Positions 1 through 7,979 of a stretch of DNA of 64,000 nucleotides are shown piece after piece (the first letter of the stretch is position 1; every line of letters begins with the position of its first letter). The stretch covers positions 1,240,001-1,304,000 of the forward strand of contig NZ_QXTG01000002.1 in NCBI RefSeq assembly GCF_003581425.1, given 5' to 3'. This DNA is from Amnibacterium setariae. Its GTDB lineage: Bacteria; Actinomycetota; Actinomycetes; Actinomycetales; Microbacteriaceae. Below the pieces are notes generated by a model, which was not told where the DNA came from, ran no database searches, and saw nothing but the letters and a program-made list of their open reading frames with translations. Made by a program: the position numbers and the translations under genes.

Positions 1-45
1 GTCCTCCTCCGTCAGCGTCTGCGCCGACACCGTCCCGGCCGTCAT
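1..45 (-). CDS. Partial CDS, N-terminus only
   Basis: Only the first 15 codons lie in the window (MTAGTVSAQTLTEED), reading out of the left edge. The ATG overlaps the TGA stop of the RidA-like gene by the ATGA arrangement, so the two genes are probably translated in series from one transcript. Fifteen residues are too few to name a family. Confidence 0.6.
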   Translation of the reverse strand, partial: MTAGTVSAQTLTEED

Positions 46-458
46 CGGGCGCCTCCAGCGGGGCGCGCCGCCGTCGCCTCGATCTCGACGAGCTGGTCCG
101 CGTAGCCGAGCACGGTCACGCCGACCAGGGTCGCGGGCACCTCGAGGTCGCCGAGGCGCTCCCGCACGACCGCCCACGCGGCGCCGAGGTCGTCCCGCCG
201 GCTCGAGGCGACGAGGATCCGGAGGAACGCGAGGTCGGTCCGCGCCGCCTCGCACGCCGCGAGCACCCGATCGAGGTTCTCGAGCGCGCGCCGCGTCTGC
301 GCGACGAGGTCGCCCGGCGCCGTCGTCGTCCCGTCGTCCTCGAGCGGGCAGACCCCGGCGAGCAGCAGCAGCTCGCTCCCCTCCGCGACGGCCGCGGCGT
401 CGGCGTACTCGGCGTGCCGCAGGTCGGTCGAGCGGAGGAGACGGACGGCGGGGGTCAC
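42..458 (-). CDS. RidA/YjgF-YER057c-UK114 family protein
   Basis: A 138-residue protein with the RidA fold pattern, ending in the family-typical strand (LVEIEATAA). RidA members form trimers and, when active, hydrolyse reactive enamine/imine intermediates released by PLP enzymes. The usual catalytic arginine follows Pro-Ala near the C-terminus; here that stretch reads VPATLVGVT, so the arginine appears to be threonine and classical imine deaminase activity is doubtful. The GTG start at 458 is chosen because TACGGT (465-470) lies exactly 6 nt upstream, fitting a leaderless transcript; the longer upstream frame is low-complexity. It is the first gene of a unit continuing into the gene at the left edge. 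Confidence 0.8.
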   Translation of the reverse strand: MTPAVRLLRSTDLRHAEYADAAAVAEGSELLLLAGVCPLEDDGTTTAPGDLVAQTRRALENLDRVLAACEAARTDLAFLRILVASSRRDDLGAAWAVVRERLGDLEVPATLVGVTVLGYADQLVEIEATAARPAGGAR

Positions 459-536
459 ACGGGAACCGTAGGCGGGCCCTCGCGATCCGGCCACCGAGGT
501 GCGACCCTGAGGGCCCGACCGCCGAGGGAGGCCGCC

Positions 537-920
537 GTGACGCCGCTGCACGAATTCCTGCGCTCCTGGGAGCGGGCGTGCGACCGGCGGGACCTGCCGA
601 AGCTCGTCGCGGAGGTCGCCGTGCCGGAGGGGGCGCAGTCGCCGGCGGCGCGGATGGGCCGTGAGCACCTGCTCGCCTGCGCGCTCGACCCGCACGAGGC
701 GGATGCGGTGCTCAGCGAGATCGCCCTGCTGACGCTGACCGACGACGGCGCCGAGACCTGGCGGCTCCGCCGCCTGAGCGGGCAGCAGGCCGCCTTCATC
801 ACCGGCGGCCGCCTGTCGGCGCACTTCGCGCGGTCGTTCGTGCTCGCGACGGCCGTGGTCCCCGCCTCGGCGTCGAGGCCGCGCCGAGCGCGCGAGGACG
901 CGGCCGACGGCGGCCGCTGA
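537..920 (+). CDS. Hypothetical protein, 127 aa
   Basis: The reading frame gives a soluble protein of 127 residues (VTPLHEFLRSWERACDRRD...) with a helical N-terminus and an Arg/Ala/Asp-rich C-terminal tail. I recognise no family. The GTG start is preceded by GGGAGG (525-531) at good spacing, and it is divergent from the RidA-like gene with a 78-bp gap. An opposite-strand open frame covers much of it but has poor codon use, so the plus strand is the likely coding strand. Confidence 0.6.
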   Translation: MTPLHEFLRSWERACDRRDLPKLVAEVAVPEGAQSPAARMGREHLLACALDPHEADAVLSEIALLTLTDDGAETWRLRRLSGQQAAFITGGRLSAHFARSFVLATAVVPASASRPRRAREDAADGGR

Positions 921-953
921 CGGGCGCTCCGACCCGCTCCGCTGAGCAGCCGC

Positions 954-1475
954 TCAGGCCCCGCCCGCGACCGCCTGCGGACCGGACCGGCGGAGTGGCA
1001 GGGCGACGAGGAGCGCGAGCGCGGCCAGCACGCCTCCCGCTGCCGCCCCGACCGCGTTGCTCCAGAGGTCGTCGGTGTCGCACGCGCGTCCGAGCGGCAC
1101 CACGGCGCCCTGCACCACCTCGATGCTCGCGGAGAGGGCGACGGCACCGAGGACGACGAGCAGCGGACGCCGCGTCGCGAGGCCGCCGAAGTACGCGAGC
1201 GGGACGAACAGGACCATGTTCGCAAGGCCCGTCACCCCGGGCGAGAACGGTTCCCACTGGATCGCGCAGAACGCGGGCGCCGGCTCCGCGGAGGACGGCG
1301 TGAGCGTCAGCGCGAGCACCGCGACCCCGCCGAGCACGGCGAGCACCTGGAGCGCCCGGCGAGCCCGGTCCCCCGCCCGGACCAGGAGCAGGCCGGCGCC
1401 GACGCACGCCAGCACGAACCCCGCGAACAGCGCCGGCACGAAGGCGTGCAGCATCACCAGCGCCGTCGAGACCAC
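954..1475 (-). CDS. VanZ-like integral membrane protein
   Basis: A 173-residue protein with about five hydrophobic segments, including one near the N-terminus (LFAGFVLACVGAGLLLV) and one near the C-terminus. The pattern of polar residues between helices (PFSPG, DLWSNAVGA) is that of the VanZ-like family, many of which are membrane proteins of unknown role; VanZ itself gives low-level teicoplanin resistance. The GTG start at 1475 has TACTGT (1482-1487) 6 nt upstream, a leaderless-type promoter. It lies convergent with the upstream hypothetical gene and just downstream of the ABC/two-component operon. Confidence 0.75.
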   Translation of the reverse strand: MVSTALVMLHAFVPALFAGFVLACVGAGLLLVRAGDRARRALQVLAVLGGVAVLALTLTPSSAEPAPAFCAIQWEPFSPGVTGLANMVLFVPLAYFGGLATRRPLLVVLGAVALSASIEVVQGAVVPLGRACDTDDLWSNAVGAAAGGVLAALALLVALPLRRSGPQAVAGGA

Positions 1476-1524
1476 CGCTGCACAGTACGGGCGCCCCGGT
1501 CGGCGGACCGCGCCGCACCGCCGC

Positions 1525-2136
1525 TCAGGCGAGCAGCCAGCCGCGCTCCGCGGCGATGCGGACCGCCTCCGCCGCGTTGCGGGCGCCCGTCTTGCCGATG
1601 CCGGCGGAGAGGTGGTTGCGCACCGTGCCCTCGGAGAGGTGCAGGCGCCCGGCCACCGCGAGCGCCGTGCCGTCGTCGCGGAAGGCGAGCAGCACGTCCC
1701 GCTCGCGCGGGCTGAGGGGCGAGGGACCGACGGCGAGCGACTCCGCGGCGAGGTCCGGGTCGACGACCCGCTCCCCCGCGGCGACGCGGCGGACGACCGC
1801 GGCGAGCCGGGCGGAGGGCGTGTCCTTCACCACGAAGCCGGAGGCGCCCGCCTCGAGCGCGAGCCGCAGGTAGCCCGGGCGGCCGAACGTCGTGACGATG
1901 AGGCTGCGGCAGGCCGGGTGCCGCGCCGCGAGCTCGCGCGCCGCGGCGATGCCGTCGAGCCCCGGCATCTCGACGTCGAGCAGCGCGACGTCGGCCCGGG
2001 CCGCTCGCGCCGCGTCGACGACCTCGTCGCCGCGACCGACCTGCGCGACGACCTCGAGGTCCTCCTCCAGGTCGAGCAGCGTCGCGAGCGCCCCGCGGAC
2101 GAGCGCCTGGTCGTCCGCGACCAGCAGGCGGATCAC
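1525..2136 (-). CDS. NarL/LuxR-type response regulator (module 1)
   Basis: A 203-residue response regulator: receiver domain at about 1-120 with acidic residues D8/D9, phospho-acceptor D54 (VALLDVEMPG) and the conserved lysine near 103 (GFVVKDT), followed by a LuxR-type helix-turn-helix at about 135-203 (LSPRERDVL, LSEGTVRNHLS). The GTG start overlaps the TGA of the kinase gene, so the pair is translationally coupled. It most resembles DesR/LiaR-type regulators that act on an adjacent ABC transporter operon. A dyad at 4994-5014 upstream of the first gene of the operon is a candidate binding site. Confidence 0.9.
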   Translation of the reverse strand: MIRLLVADDQALVRGALATLLDLEEDLEVVAQVGRGDEVVDAARAARADVALLDVEMPGLDGIAAARELAARHPACRSLIVTTFGRPGYLRLALEAGASGFVVKDTPSARLAAVVRRVAAGERVVDPDLAAESLAVGPSPLSPRERDVLLAFRDDGTALAVAGRLHLSEGTVRNHLSAGIGKTGARNAAEAVRIAAERGWLLA

Positions 2137-3284
2137 CGCTGCACCCGCAGCTCGAACCCGCCGCCGGGTCGCGCCCCCGCGTCGAGTCGGGCGCCGACCG
2201 CGGCAGCGCGCTCGGCGAGGCCCCGCAGCCCCGACCCGCCCGCCGTCGCCGCCGCCGCCGGGGCCGCCCCGTCGTCGCGGATGCGCACGCCGTTCCGCGA
2301 CAGGGCGATCGTGCACGTCGTGGCGGAGGCGTGCCGCAGCACGTTGGTGACGCCCTCCCGCACCGCCCACGCGGCGACGGACCGCAGCTCGGGCCGCACG
2401 ACCGAGGCGGGCGACGGGACGTCGAGCGCGACGCCGCCGGCCGCGAGCGCCGTGCCGGCGACCGCGAGCTCGCCCTCGAGCGTCACGGAGCGGAACCCGG
2501 CGACCGCCTGCCGCAGATCCGCGAGCGCCTCCCGCGCGAGGCGCTCGACGTCCGCCATCTCGGCGTGCGCGGCGGCGGGGTCGCGCTCGGCGAGCTTGCC
2601 CGCCAGCTCCGACTTCACCGCGACGACCGTGAGCGAGTGGCCGAGCGAGTCGTGGAGGTCGCGGGCGAAGCGGGCCCGCTCCTCGTCGACCGCGAGCCGG
2701 GCGATCTCGTCGTTCGCCGCCCGCAGCCGCACGGTCTGCCGGACCTGGTGCCCGAAGGCGACCATGAGGGTGCCGACGCTCGCGGTGATCCACCACGTCG
2801 CGCCGATCGAGTCCGGGAACCCGAGGAGGGCGGCGAGACCGAGGGCCAGCGCGGTGACGACCCCGACGAGCACGAGCCCGGCCGCCTGCGACGACCAGGT
2901 GAACGCCGCGACGGAGAGCACCAGGATCCAGGTCCACATCGCCGCCTCGCCGACGAAGGGGAACAGCGCCGCCGAGAGGGCGAGCAGGCCGAGCGTCGCA
3001 CCGACGCGCACCTCCTCCCGCTCCGGCCAGACCAGCGGCGGGACGAGCAGGTAGCAGGCGTAGTAGACGGCCAGCGCGACCGTCGCGACCACGCGCTCCC
3101 GCGTCGAGGCGCCTGGCGCGGACCAGACGCCGACGACCTCGAACACCTGGTAGATCAGGCCCACCGAGCCGCCGGCGTACCAGCGCCAGGCGCCGCGGTG
3201 GACCAGCCGGTCGAGCAGGCCCAGGTCGCCCCTCGCCGCGCCCATCAGCGGCGCCGTGCGCGTCACGTCCGTCACGAGCGTCAC
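2133..3284 (-). CDS. Sensor histidine kinase, DesK-like (HisKA_3 type, module 1)
   Basis: A membrane kinase of 383 residues from the GTG at 3284. The N-terminal half holds about five transmembrane segments and no clear extracellular domain, so it likely senses a membrane or transporter-linked signal. The dimerisation/phospho-acceptor helix carries FARDLHDSLGHS with H211, followed by a HATPase_c domain (N-box VREGVTNVLRHA, G-box GGSGLRGLAERA). It starts about 11 bp after the permease stop and overlaps the regulator start by 4 bp. No strong ribosome site marks the start; GTG codons at 3275 and 3266 and an ATG at 3245 are alternatives. Confidence 0.88.
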   Translation of the reverse strand: MTLVTDVTRTAPLMGAARGDLGLLDRLVHRGAWRWYAGGSVGLIYQVFEVVGVWSAPGASTRERVVATVALAVYYACYLLVPPLVWPEREEVRVGATLGLLALSAALFPFVGEAAMWTWILVLSVAAFTWSSQAAGLVLVGVVTALALGLAALLGFPDSIGATWWITASVGTLMVAFGHQVRQTVRLRAANDEIARLAVDEERARFARDLHDSLGHSLTVVAVKSELAGKLAERDPAAAHAEMADVERLAREALADLRQAVAGFRSVTLEGELAVAGTALAAGGVALDVPSPASVVRPELRSVAAWAVREGVTNVLRHASATTCTIALSRNGVRIRDDGAAPAAAATAGGSGLRGLAERAAAVGARLDAGARPGGGFELRVQR

Positions 3285-3295
3285 CGTAGCGACGG

Positions 3296-4039
3296 TCAGG
3301 CGCGGGCCGCGTCGCGCCGGTACCGCCACGTGATGAGGGCGGCGAGCACCACGGTCCAGGCCGCCAGCACCGCGATCGGCGCGAGCACGTCCCACGACCC
3401 GGCCGCGCCGAGCTGACCCAGCCGGTTGAGCCAGTACGAGGGCATCGCGCGGGCCACGTCCGACATCCAGGCGGGCAGGATCGAGAGCGGCACCCACAGG
3501 CCGCCGAGGATCGACAGGCCGAGGAACGTCACCATGAACAGCGGCTGCGCGAAGTCCGGGGGCGCGAACTGGCCGATCAGGATCGCGATGAGCGCGAAGG
3601 GCACGATGCCGATCCACAGCCCCGCCCCCGCCGCGAACCAGGCGGCCGCACCGAGGTGCGCGTGGAGGGCGAGCACGGACACGAGCACCACCGCGGTGAT
3701 CGCGACGGCCGCGATCAGCAGCGCGGCGACGATCTTCGAGGCGAGGTAGACGAGCCCGGTGAGCGGGGTGAGGCGCAGCTGGCGGTTCCAGCCGATCGCG
3801 CGCTCGTTGACGATCGCGAAGGCCTGGGACAGCCCGGCCATCATCGCGCCGTACCCGCCCATCTGGACGGTCGTCTCGACGACCCACGGCAGGCGGAGCG
3901 CGTGGTCGATCGCACCGTTCGCGCCGTACGCGGTGCCGAAGATCAGCAGCATCGCGATCGGCACCACGAAGGTGAAGACGAGCGAGCGCACGTTGCGCAG
4001 CTGGCGGCCCGCTTCGAGCAGGACGTAGCGGGGGTTCAT
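3296..4039 (-). CDS. ABC-2 type transporter permease (module 1)
   Basis: A 247-residue protein with six hydrophobic segments in the ABC-2 arrangement: a helix near 20-38, a block of four, and a last helix before the Arg-rich C-terminus (RYRRDAARA). The central motif region (LGLSILGGLWVPLSILPAWM) is typical of DrrB/YadH-type permeases that pair with one ATPase as a dimeric exporter. The ATG overlaps the TGA of the ATPase gene (ATGA) and has GAGGAG upstream, so both subunits should be made in equal amounts. The substrate cannot be read from sequence; lipids, drugs or peptides are usual for the family. Confidence 0.88.
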   Translation of the reverse strand: MNPRYVLLEAGRQLRNVRSLVFTFVVPIAMLLIFGTAYGANGAIDHALRLPWVVETTVQMGGYGAMMAGLSQAFAIVNERAIGWNRQLRLTPLTGLVYLASKIVAALLIAAVAITAVVLVSVLALHAHLGAAAWFAAGAGLWIGIVPFALIAILIGQFAPPDFAQPLFMVTFLGLSILGGLWVPLSILPAWMSDVARAMPSYWLNRLGQLGAAGSWDVLAPIAVLAAWTVVLAALITWRYRRDAARA

Positions 4040-4950
4040 CGGGACTCCTCGGCGGGTGCGGTGGTCAGGGCGAGGAACGCGTCGTCCATCGTGCGGGCGG
4101 CGACCTCGACGTCGTGGGCGTCGGCCCGCTCCGCGAGCACGAGCCGGAGCACGGCGTCGGAATCGGTGGTCGCGATGCGCAGCCGGTCGGCGCGGGCGTC
4201 GACGAGCTGCACGGCGGGCAGCGCCCGGAGGCGGTCGTCGAAGCCGTCGACCGGCCGGCGGAGCGCGAAGGCGAGGGTCCGGCCCGCCACGACGGCCTTC
4301 ACCTCGGCGGGGGTGCCGTCGGCGACGACCCGGCCGCGACGCATCATGACGACCCGGTCGGCGGAGGCGTCGGCCTCCTCGAGGTAGTGGGTCGCGAAGA
4401 CGACGGTGCGGCCGGTTCCGGTGAGCTCCCGCATCGAGGCCCAGAAGGCGCGACGCCCCTCCACGTCCATCGCGGCGGTCGGCTCGTCGAGGATCAGCAG
4501 CTCCGGGTCGGAGACGATCGCGACCGCGAACCGGGCCCGCTGCAGCTGGCCGCCGGAGAGCCGGCCGACCTTCTGCTTCGCGAAGGCGGTGACGCCGGCG
4601 CGCTCGAGGGCCTCGGCGACCGGCAGGGGGTGGCGGTGCGCCGCGGCGACGAGCGCGACGCTCTCCGCGACCGTGGTGGTGGGCAGGAGCGCACCGCCCT
4701 GCAGCATCGCGCCGACGCGGCCGGCGACGACCGCGTCGCGCGGGGCGCCGCCGAACAGCTCCGCGGTGCCGCCGGAGGGGCGGGCGAGGCCGAGCGCGAG
4801 GTCGATCGACGTCGACTTGCCGGCGCCGTTCGGGCCGAGCAGGGCGACCACCTCGCCGCGCTCGATGGTGAGGTCGACGCCGTCGACGGCGGTGAGCGGC
4901 CCGAAGCGCTTGACGAGCCCGGTGAGCCGGATGGGCGGTGCAGCGGTCAT
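4036..4950 (-). CDS. ABC transporter ATP-binding protein (module 1)
   Basis: A 304-residue nucleotide-binding subunit. Walker A is GPNGAGKS at 39-46, the signature LSGGQ at 131-135 and Walker B LLILDEP at 151-157, with the switch histidine in FATHYLEE. The C-terminal 90 residues form the extension common in DrrA/CcmA-like exporters. It is the first gene of the four-gene unit ATPase-permease-kinase-regulator, an arrangement known from DesKR- and LiaRS-like systems where the two-component pair controls the exporter. The promoter must lie in 4951-5033, which contains a dyad at 4994-5014. Confidence 0.92.
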   Translation of the reverse strand: MTAAPPIRLTGLVKRFGPLTAVDGVDLTIERGEVVALLGPNGAGKSTSIDLALGLARPSGGTAELFGGAPRDAVVAGRVGAMLQGGALLPTTTVAESVALVAAAHRHPLPVAEALERAGVTAFAKQKVGRLSGGQLQRARFAVAIVSDPELLILDEPTAAMDVEGRRAFWASMRELTGTGRTVVFATHYLEEADASADRVVMMRRGRVVADGTPAEVKAVVAGRTLAFALRRPVDGFDDRLRALPAVQLVDARADRLRIATTDSDAVLRLVLAERADAHDVEVAARTMDDAFLALTTAPAEESR

Positions 4951-4993
4951 GGCTCGAGGTTCCCGCGCGAGCGCCGCCGGTGCCTCGGCCCGC

Positions 4994-5014
4994 TGTCACG
5001 ACCGTGCCATGACA
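4994..5014. promoter_or_regulatory. Dyad upstream of ABC/two-component operon 1
   Basis: The sequence has arms TGTCACG and CATGACA (6 of 7 positions pair) around a 7-nt spacer, centred about 54 bp upstream of the ATPase start. NarL/LuxR-type regulators bind such inverted repeats, so this is a candidate autoregulatory site for the regulator encoded at 1525-2136. The assignment to that regulator is inference. Confidence 0.4.
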
Positions 5015-5033
5015 TTCCTCACGGGTCGATCTC

Positions 5034-5112
5034 GCGGATCCGCAGTTCCGACCCGACACGCCGGTCGCGTCATACGCGCGCACGGCGTGTCGGGCTGGAT
5101 CTGCGGATCCGC
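5034..5112. repeat. Long intergenic inverted repeat, 30-bp arms
   Basis: The arms are 5034-5063 and 5083-5112 and match at 27 of 30 positions. The 19-nt loop contains a further CGCG/CGCG stem, so an extended cruciform or RNA hairpin is possible. The outer ends are the perfect palindrome GCGGATCCGC, and a third copy of that palindrome lies at 5122-5131. The element occupies the divergent gap between the ABC operon and the GAF gene and has no T-tract, so a simple terminator role is unlikely. Confidence 0.85.
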
Positions 5113-5200
5113 GAAGGAAGTGCGGATCCGCGAAGTCGAGCGCATGAGCGTTCGGAGGGGCCGCTGCTCGATCCTCAGCCGGACCCGCCAGGATGCGGGA

Positions 5201-6274
5201 GTGTCCGCGCCGTCGCCCGCTCCCGTCGGGGAGCTCCGGGAGGTGCGCCGCGGCGGCTTCACCATCAGCCGGCTGCACCGCACGGGGCCGGACCCGTTCC
5301 GCGCGCTGCTCATCGGCGGCCGTGCCGTGGTCGGGCCGACCCGGCCGGAGTCGGACGCGCGCTGGTTCGCGGAGCACCTCGCGGACCGCACCTGGCTGCG
5401 GCTGCGCCGCGGGATCGACCTCGACGTGCTGTGGGAGCTGCGGCCCGTGCTGCAGGCGATCCGCGGCTCCGCGACCTCCTGGCGGCTGTGGCGGTACGAC
5501 GCGGTGGTCATCATGCTCGCCGCGGCCGCCGGCGGCTCGGGGTCCCGCGTACGCCTCACCGGCGTGCCCCGCCTCGTCGCGGCGGTGCTCGAGCGCATCG
5601 CCGCGCTCAGCCGAGTGCTCGTGGTCACCTTCGACCCGGCCACGGGCCGCCCGTCGGTCCGGCGCGGCGGCGAGGACCCGGCCTCGGTGGAGCGCATCAC
5701 CGTGCCGCGCGACGCCAGGGACGGGGCGGACCGGCTCGCCGCCACCTTCGCCGCGGCGGCCGTCGCCACCGACCGGCCCCGGCCACCGAGCCCGCGGCCG
5801 ACCGACGAACCCGGCCGGCTGAAGGCGCTGCGGGAGCTGGATCTGCTCGACCGGGCCGTCTCCCCCGAGCTGCTCCGGCTCGTCCGCGGCGCGCAGCAGG
5901 CGTTCGACACCGACCTGGTCTCGATCAACGTGCTCGAGGACGAGCGCGCGGTCGCGCTCGCGGTCTCCGGCGGGGTGCGGGCGATGGAGCTGCCGCGCCG
6001 CCTCGCGCTCTGCAACCTCGCGATCGCCTCGCGGGACGCCGTGGTCGTGGAGGACGCCTGGGCGCACCCGGAGCTCGCCGAGAACCCGCTGCTGCACGGC
6101 ACCCGGCCCATCCGCTTCTTCGCGGCGTACCCGATCGAGTCGGTCGACGGCCACCGGATCGGCGCCTTCTGCCTCTACGACGCCGAGCCGCGGTCCGCGG
6201 ACGAGGTCGACGTCGGCCTGCTGCGCGACCTCGCCCTGCTCGCCGAGGTGGAGATCGCGCAGCTGGGCCGCTAG
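5201..6274 (+). CDS. GAF-domain protein with N-terminal domain of unknown type
   Basis: A soluble protein of 357 residues. The last 140 residues form a GAF domain (LDRAVSPELLRLVRG through IGAFCLYDAEPR), a fold that binds small ligands, tetrapyrroles or cyclic nucleotides, or senses redox state. The first 190 residues are conserved-looking but unrecognised (FRALLIGGRAVVGPTRPES, TWLRLRRGIDLDVLWELR). There is no kinase, cyclase or DNA-binding domain, so it may sense on its own or pass a signal to a partner. The GTG at 5201 is chosen for AGGA at 5190-5193; longer in-frame starts run through the inverted repeat and are unlikely. The gene ends 4 bp inside the S33 peptidase gene through a shared CTAG. 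Confidence 0.75.
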   Translation: MSAPSPAPVGELREVRRGGFTISRLHRTGPDPFRALLIGGRAVVGPTRPESDARWFAEHLADRTWLRLRRGIDLDVLWELRPVLQAIRGSATSWRLWRYDAVVIMLAAAAGGSGSRVRLTGVPRLVAAVLERIAALSRVLVVTFDPATGRPSVRRGGEDPASVERITVPRDARDGADRLAATFAAAAVATDRPRPPSPRPTDEPGRLKALRELDLLDRAVSPELLRLVRGAQQAFDTDLVSINVLEDERAVALAVSGGVRAMELPRRLALCNLAIASRDAVVVEDAWAHPELAENPLLHGTRPIRFFAAYPIESVDGHRIGAFCLYDAEPRSADEVDVGLLRDLALLAEVEIAQLGR

Positions 6275-7575
6275 CGCCGGGGGCCGCCGCGGTCGTCGAG
6301 CATCCGCTGGAGGTGCCGCACGACCTCGCCGCCGCTCGCGCGGATGCCGTCGTGCTCCCACTCGTCCGTGACCCAGGTCGTCAGGTTCGCGATCTCGCCC
6401 GCCGTCTGCAGCTGCAGGTCCGCGTCCACGTAGAGGTCGTCGAAGTAGACGGCGGCGACGACCGGCACCTCGTTGGCCGCGAGGCGCGCGTGGTCGTACC
6501 GCGCGGGCCAGTCGGCGCGCTCCTGCAGCACGTGGACGGCGGGACCGAACGGCCGCAGCAGGCGGATCTCCTCGAACATCCACGGGTAGAACATCTCGCC
6601 GGTGAACCGCAGCGGCCGCGCGGTCTCCGCGAACTCGGGGTGCCGCTCGTGCTCGGTCCGCACCGCCCAGCGGGTGGCGCCGGAGGTGTCGTCCGTGTAC
6701 TCCGCCGCCTCCTGCAGGGCCGCCCAGAGCGGGTTCTCCGCGAACGACGTCGCGGTCTGCACCGCCTCGAGGAAGGCGTCGGAGAGCCGGCCGCCGCTCC
6801 CGAACGCCGTGTCGAGCAGCCAGTGCAGCTCCTCGAACCCGTGCTGCATCCCGAACCGGGCGCCGCCCGCGAACTGCAGCCGCCGCACGGTGAGGCGGTC
6901 GCCGTCGGGCAGGCGGACGTCCTCCGCGGCGAGGAGGTCCGCGATGCGGGCGATCACCGCGGCGTCGCCCGGGTAGCGCTGCTCGAACCGCCGGTTCTTC
7001 GCGAGCGCGCGCGGGTACGTGCGGCGGTACAGGTCGGCGGCGTCGGGGTGCAACGACGGCAGGCCGCCCGTGATCATCGACGCCGCGAGGCCCTCGGGCG
7101 CCGCGGACAGGTACTCGAGCGTGATCCAGCCGCCGTAGCTCTGGCCGAACGTCGTCCACCGCCGACCGCCGTACACGGTCTTCCGGAGGTGCTCCGCGTC
7201 CCGGACGATCGAGTCCGCGCGGAACCGGGCGAGGAAGTCCGCGCCCTCCTCCGCGCTGCCGAAGCCCGCCATGCGCGCCGCGTCCACCCGTGAGCTGCGT
7301 CCGGTCCCCCGCTGGTCGAGCAGCACGACCCGGTGGCGCTCGAGCAGCACGCCGATCCAGCTCGACGCGTCGACGGGGCGCGGCGAGGCGCCGCCGGGCC
7401 CGCCCTGGAGGAAGAGGACGAGCGGCAGGTCCTCGTGCGAGCGGTGCGCGGCCGTCAGCTCCCGCGCGAAGAGGGTGATCGACGGGCCGTCGTCGGGAGC
7501 GGACCAGTCGAGCGGCACCGCGACCTCGTGGTCGGTCACGTGCAGGCCGGGCATCGTGTACTCCGCGGTGATCAC
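6271..7575 (-). CDS. Alpha/beta hydrolase, proline iminopeptidase-like (peptidase S33)
   Basis: A 434-residue cytoplasmic hydrolase. The oxyanion region LFLQGGPGGAS (about 55-65), the DQRGTG motif (87-92) and nucleophile elbow GQSYGGW with S146 are those of S33 prolyl aminopeptidases, which remove N-terminal proline from peptides. Length matches the longer PepIP-like actinobacterial members with a large cap domain. The GTG at 7575 is 12 codons before the first conserved segment and has CAGGAT (7582-7587) 6 nt upstream, consistent with a leaderless transcript. It converges on the GAF gene with a 4-bp tail overlap. Confidence 0.85.
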   Translation of the reverse strand: MITAEYTMPGLHVTDHEVAVPLDWSAPDDGPSITLFARELTAAHRSHEDLPLVLFLQGGPGGASPRPVDASSWIGVLLERHRVVLLDQRGTGRSSRVDAARMAGFGSAEEGADFLARFRADSIVRDAEHLRKTVYGGRRWTTFGQSYGGWITLEYLSAAPEGLAASMITGGLPSLHPDAADLYRRTYPRALAKNRRFEQRYPGDAAVIARIADLLAAEDVRLPDGDRLTVRRLQFAGGARFGMQHGFEELHWLLDTAFGSGGRLSDAFLEAVQTATSFAENPLWAALQEAAEYTDDTSGATRWAVRTEHERHPEFAETARPLRFTGEMFYPWMFEEIRLLRPFGPAVHVLQERADWPARYDHARLAANEVPVVAAVYFDDLYVDADLQLQTAGEIANLTTWVTDEWEHDGIRASGGEVVRHLQRMLDDRGGPRR

Positions 7576-7643
7576 GCGACGATCCTGCCCCGGGGTTCCG
7601 ACGGCTCGCCGCCGAGCAGCGGCCGTCGCCGGAGTCCCGAGCC

Positions 7644-7979
7644 GTGAGCACGCCCGCACCCGCCTCGACCGGGTCCGACCGCCGCCGCCGAGCGATCGGC
7701 CTCGTCGTCGCCCTGCTGGCCGCGCTGACGACGGGTGCCGCGGGCGACGACCCGGTGGTCGCGCTCACGGTGCGGATCACGACGGCCGGCGGCGCCGTCG
7801 TCACGCGCACGACCCGGTCCGTCGTGCCGAGGACGGCGGTCCCCCGCGTCGGTGACCAGGTGCGGGTGCGGTTCGACCCGGCGGACCCGGCCGAGGTGCT
7901 GCTCGACCTGCGGCGCCGACGTCCACGCTCCGCGCGCTGTCGGCCGGGCGCGCGAGACTGCCGGAGGCGGAGGGGGCGC
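7644..7979 (+). CDS. Possible small membrane protein reading into the next gene
   Basis: Codons from GTG 7644 encode a predicted membrane helix (AIGLVVALLAALTTGAAG) and a short soluble part ending VGDQVRVRFDPADPAEVLL, a pattern seen in DUF3592-like and similar small membrane proteins. After about codon 91 the frame turns into Arg/Cys-rich residues with rare codons, which looks non-coding, yet no stop occurs before the SNase-like ATG. In the +1 frame a TGA overlaps that ATG. Either the gene lost its stop, a frameshift occurred, or this is an N-terminal extension of the SNase-like protein. Confidence 0.4.

Noticed and set aside
1057-3054. 665-codon open frame on the plus strand
   Set aside because: It lies opposite the response regulator and kinase, whose motifs are clear; its translation is low-complexity Arg/Ala/Ser typical of GC-rich shadows.
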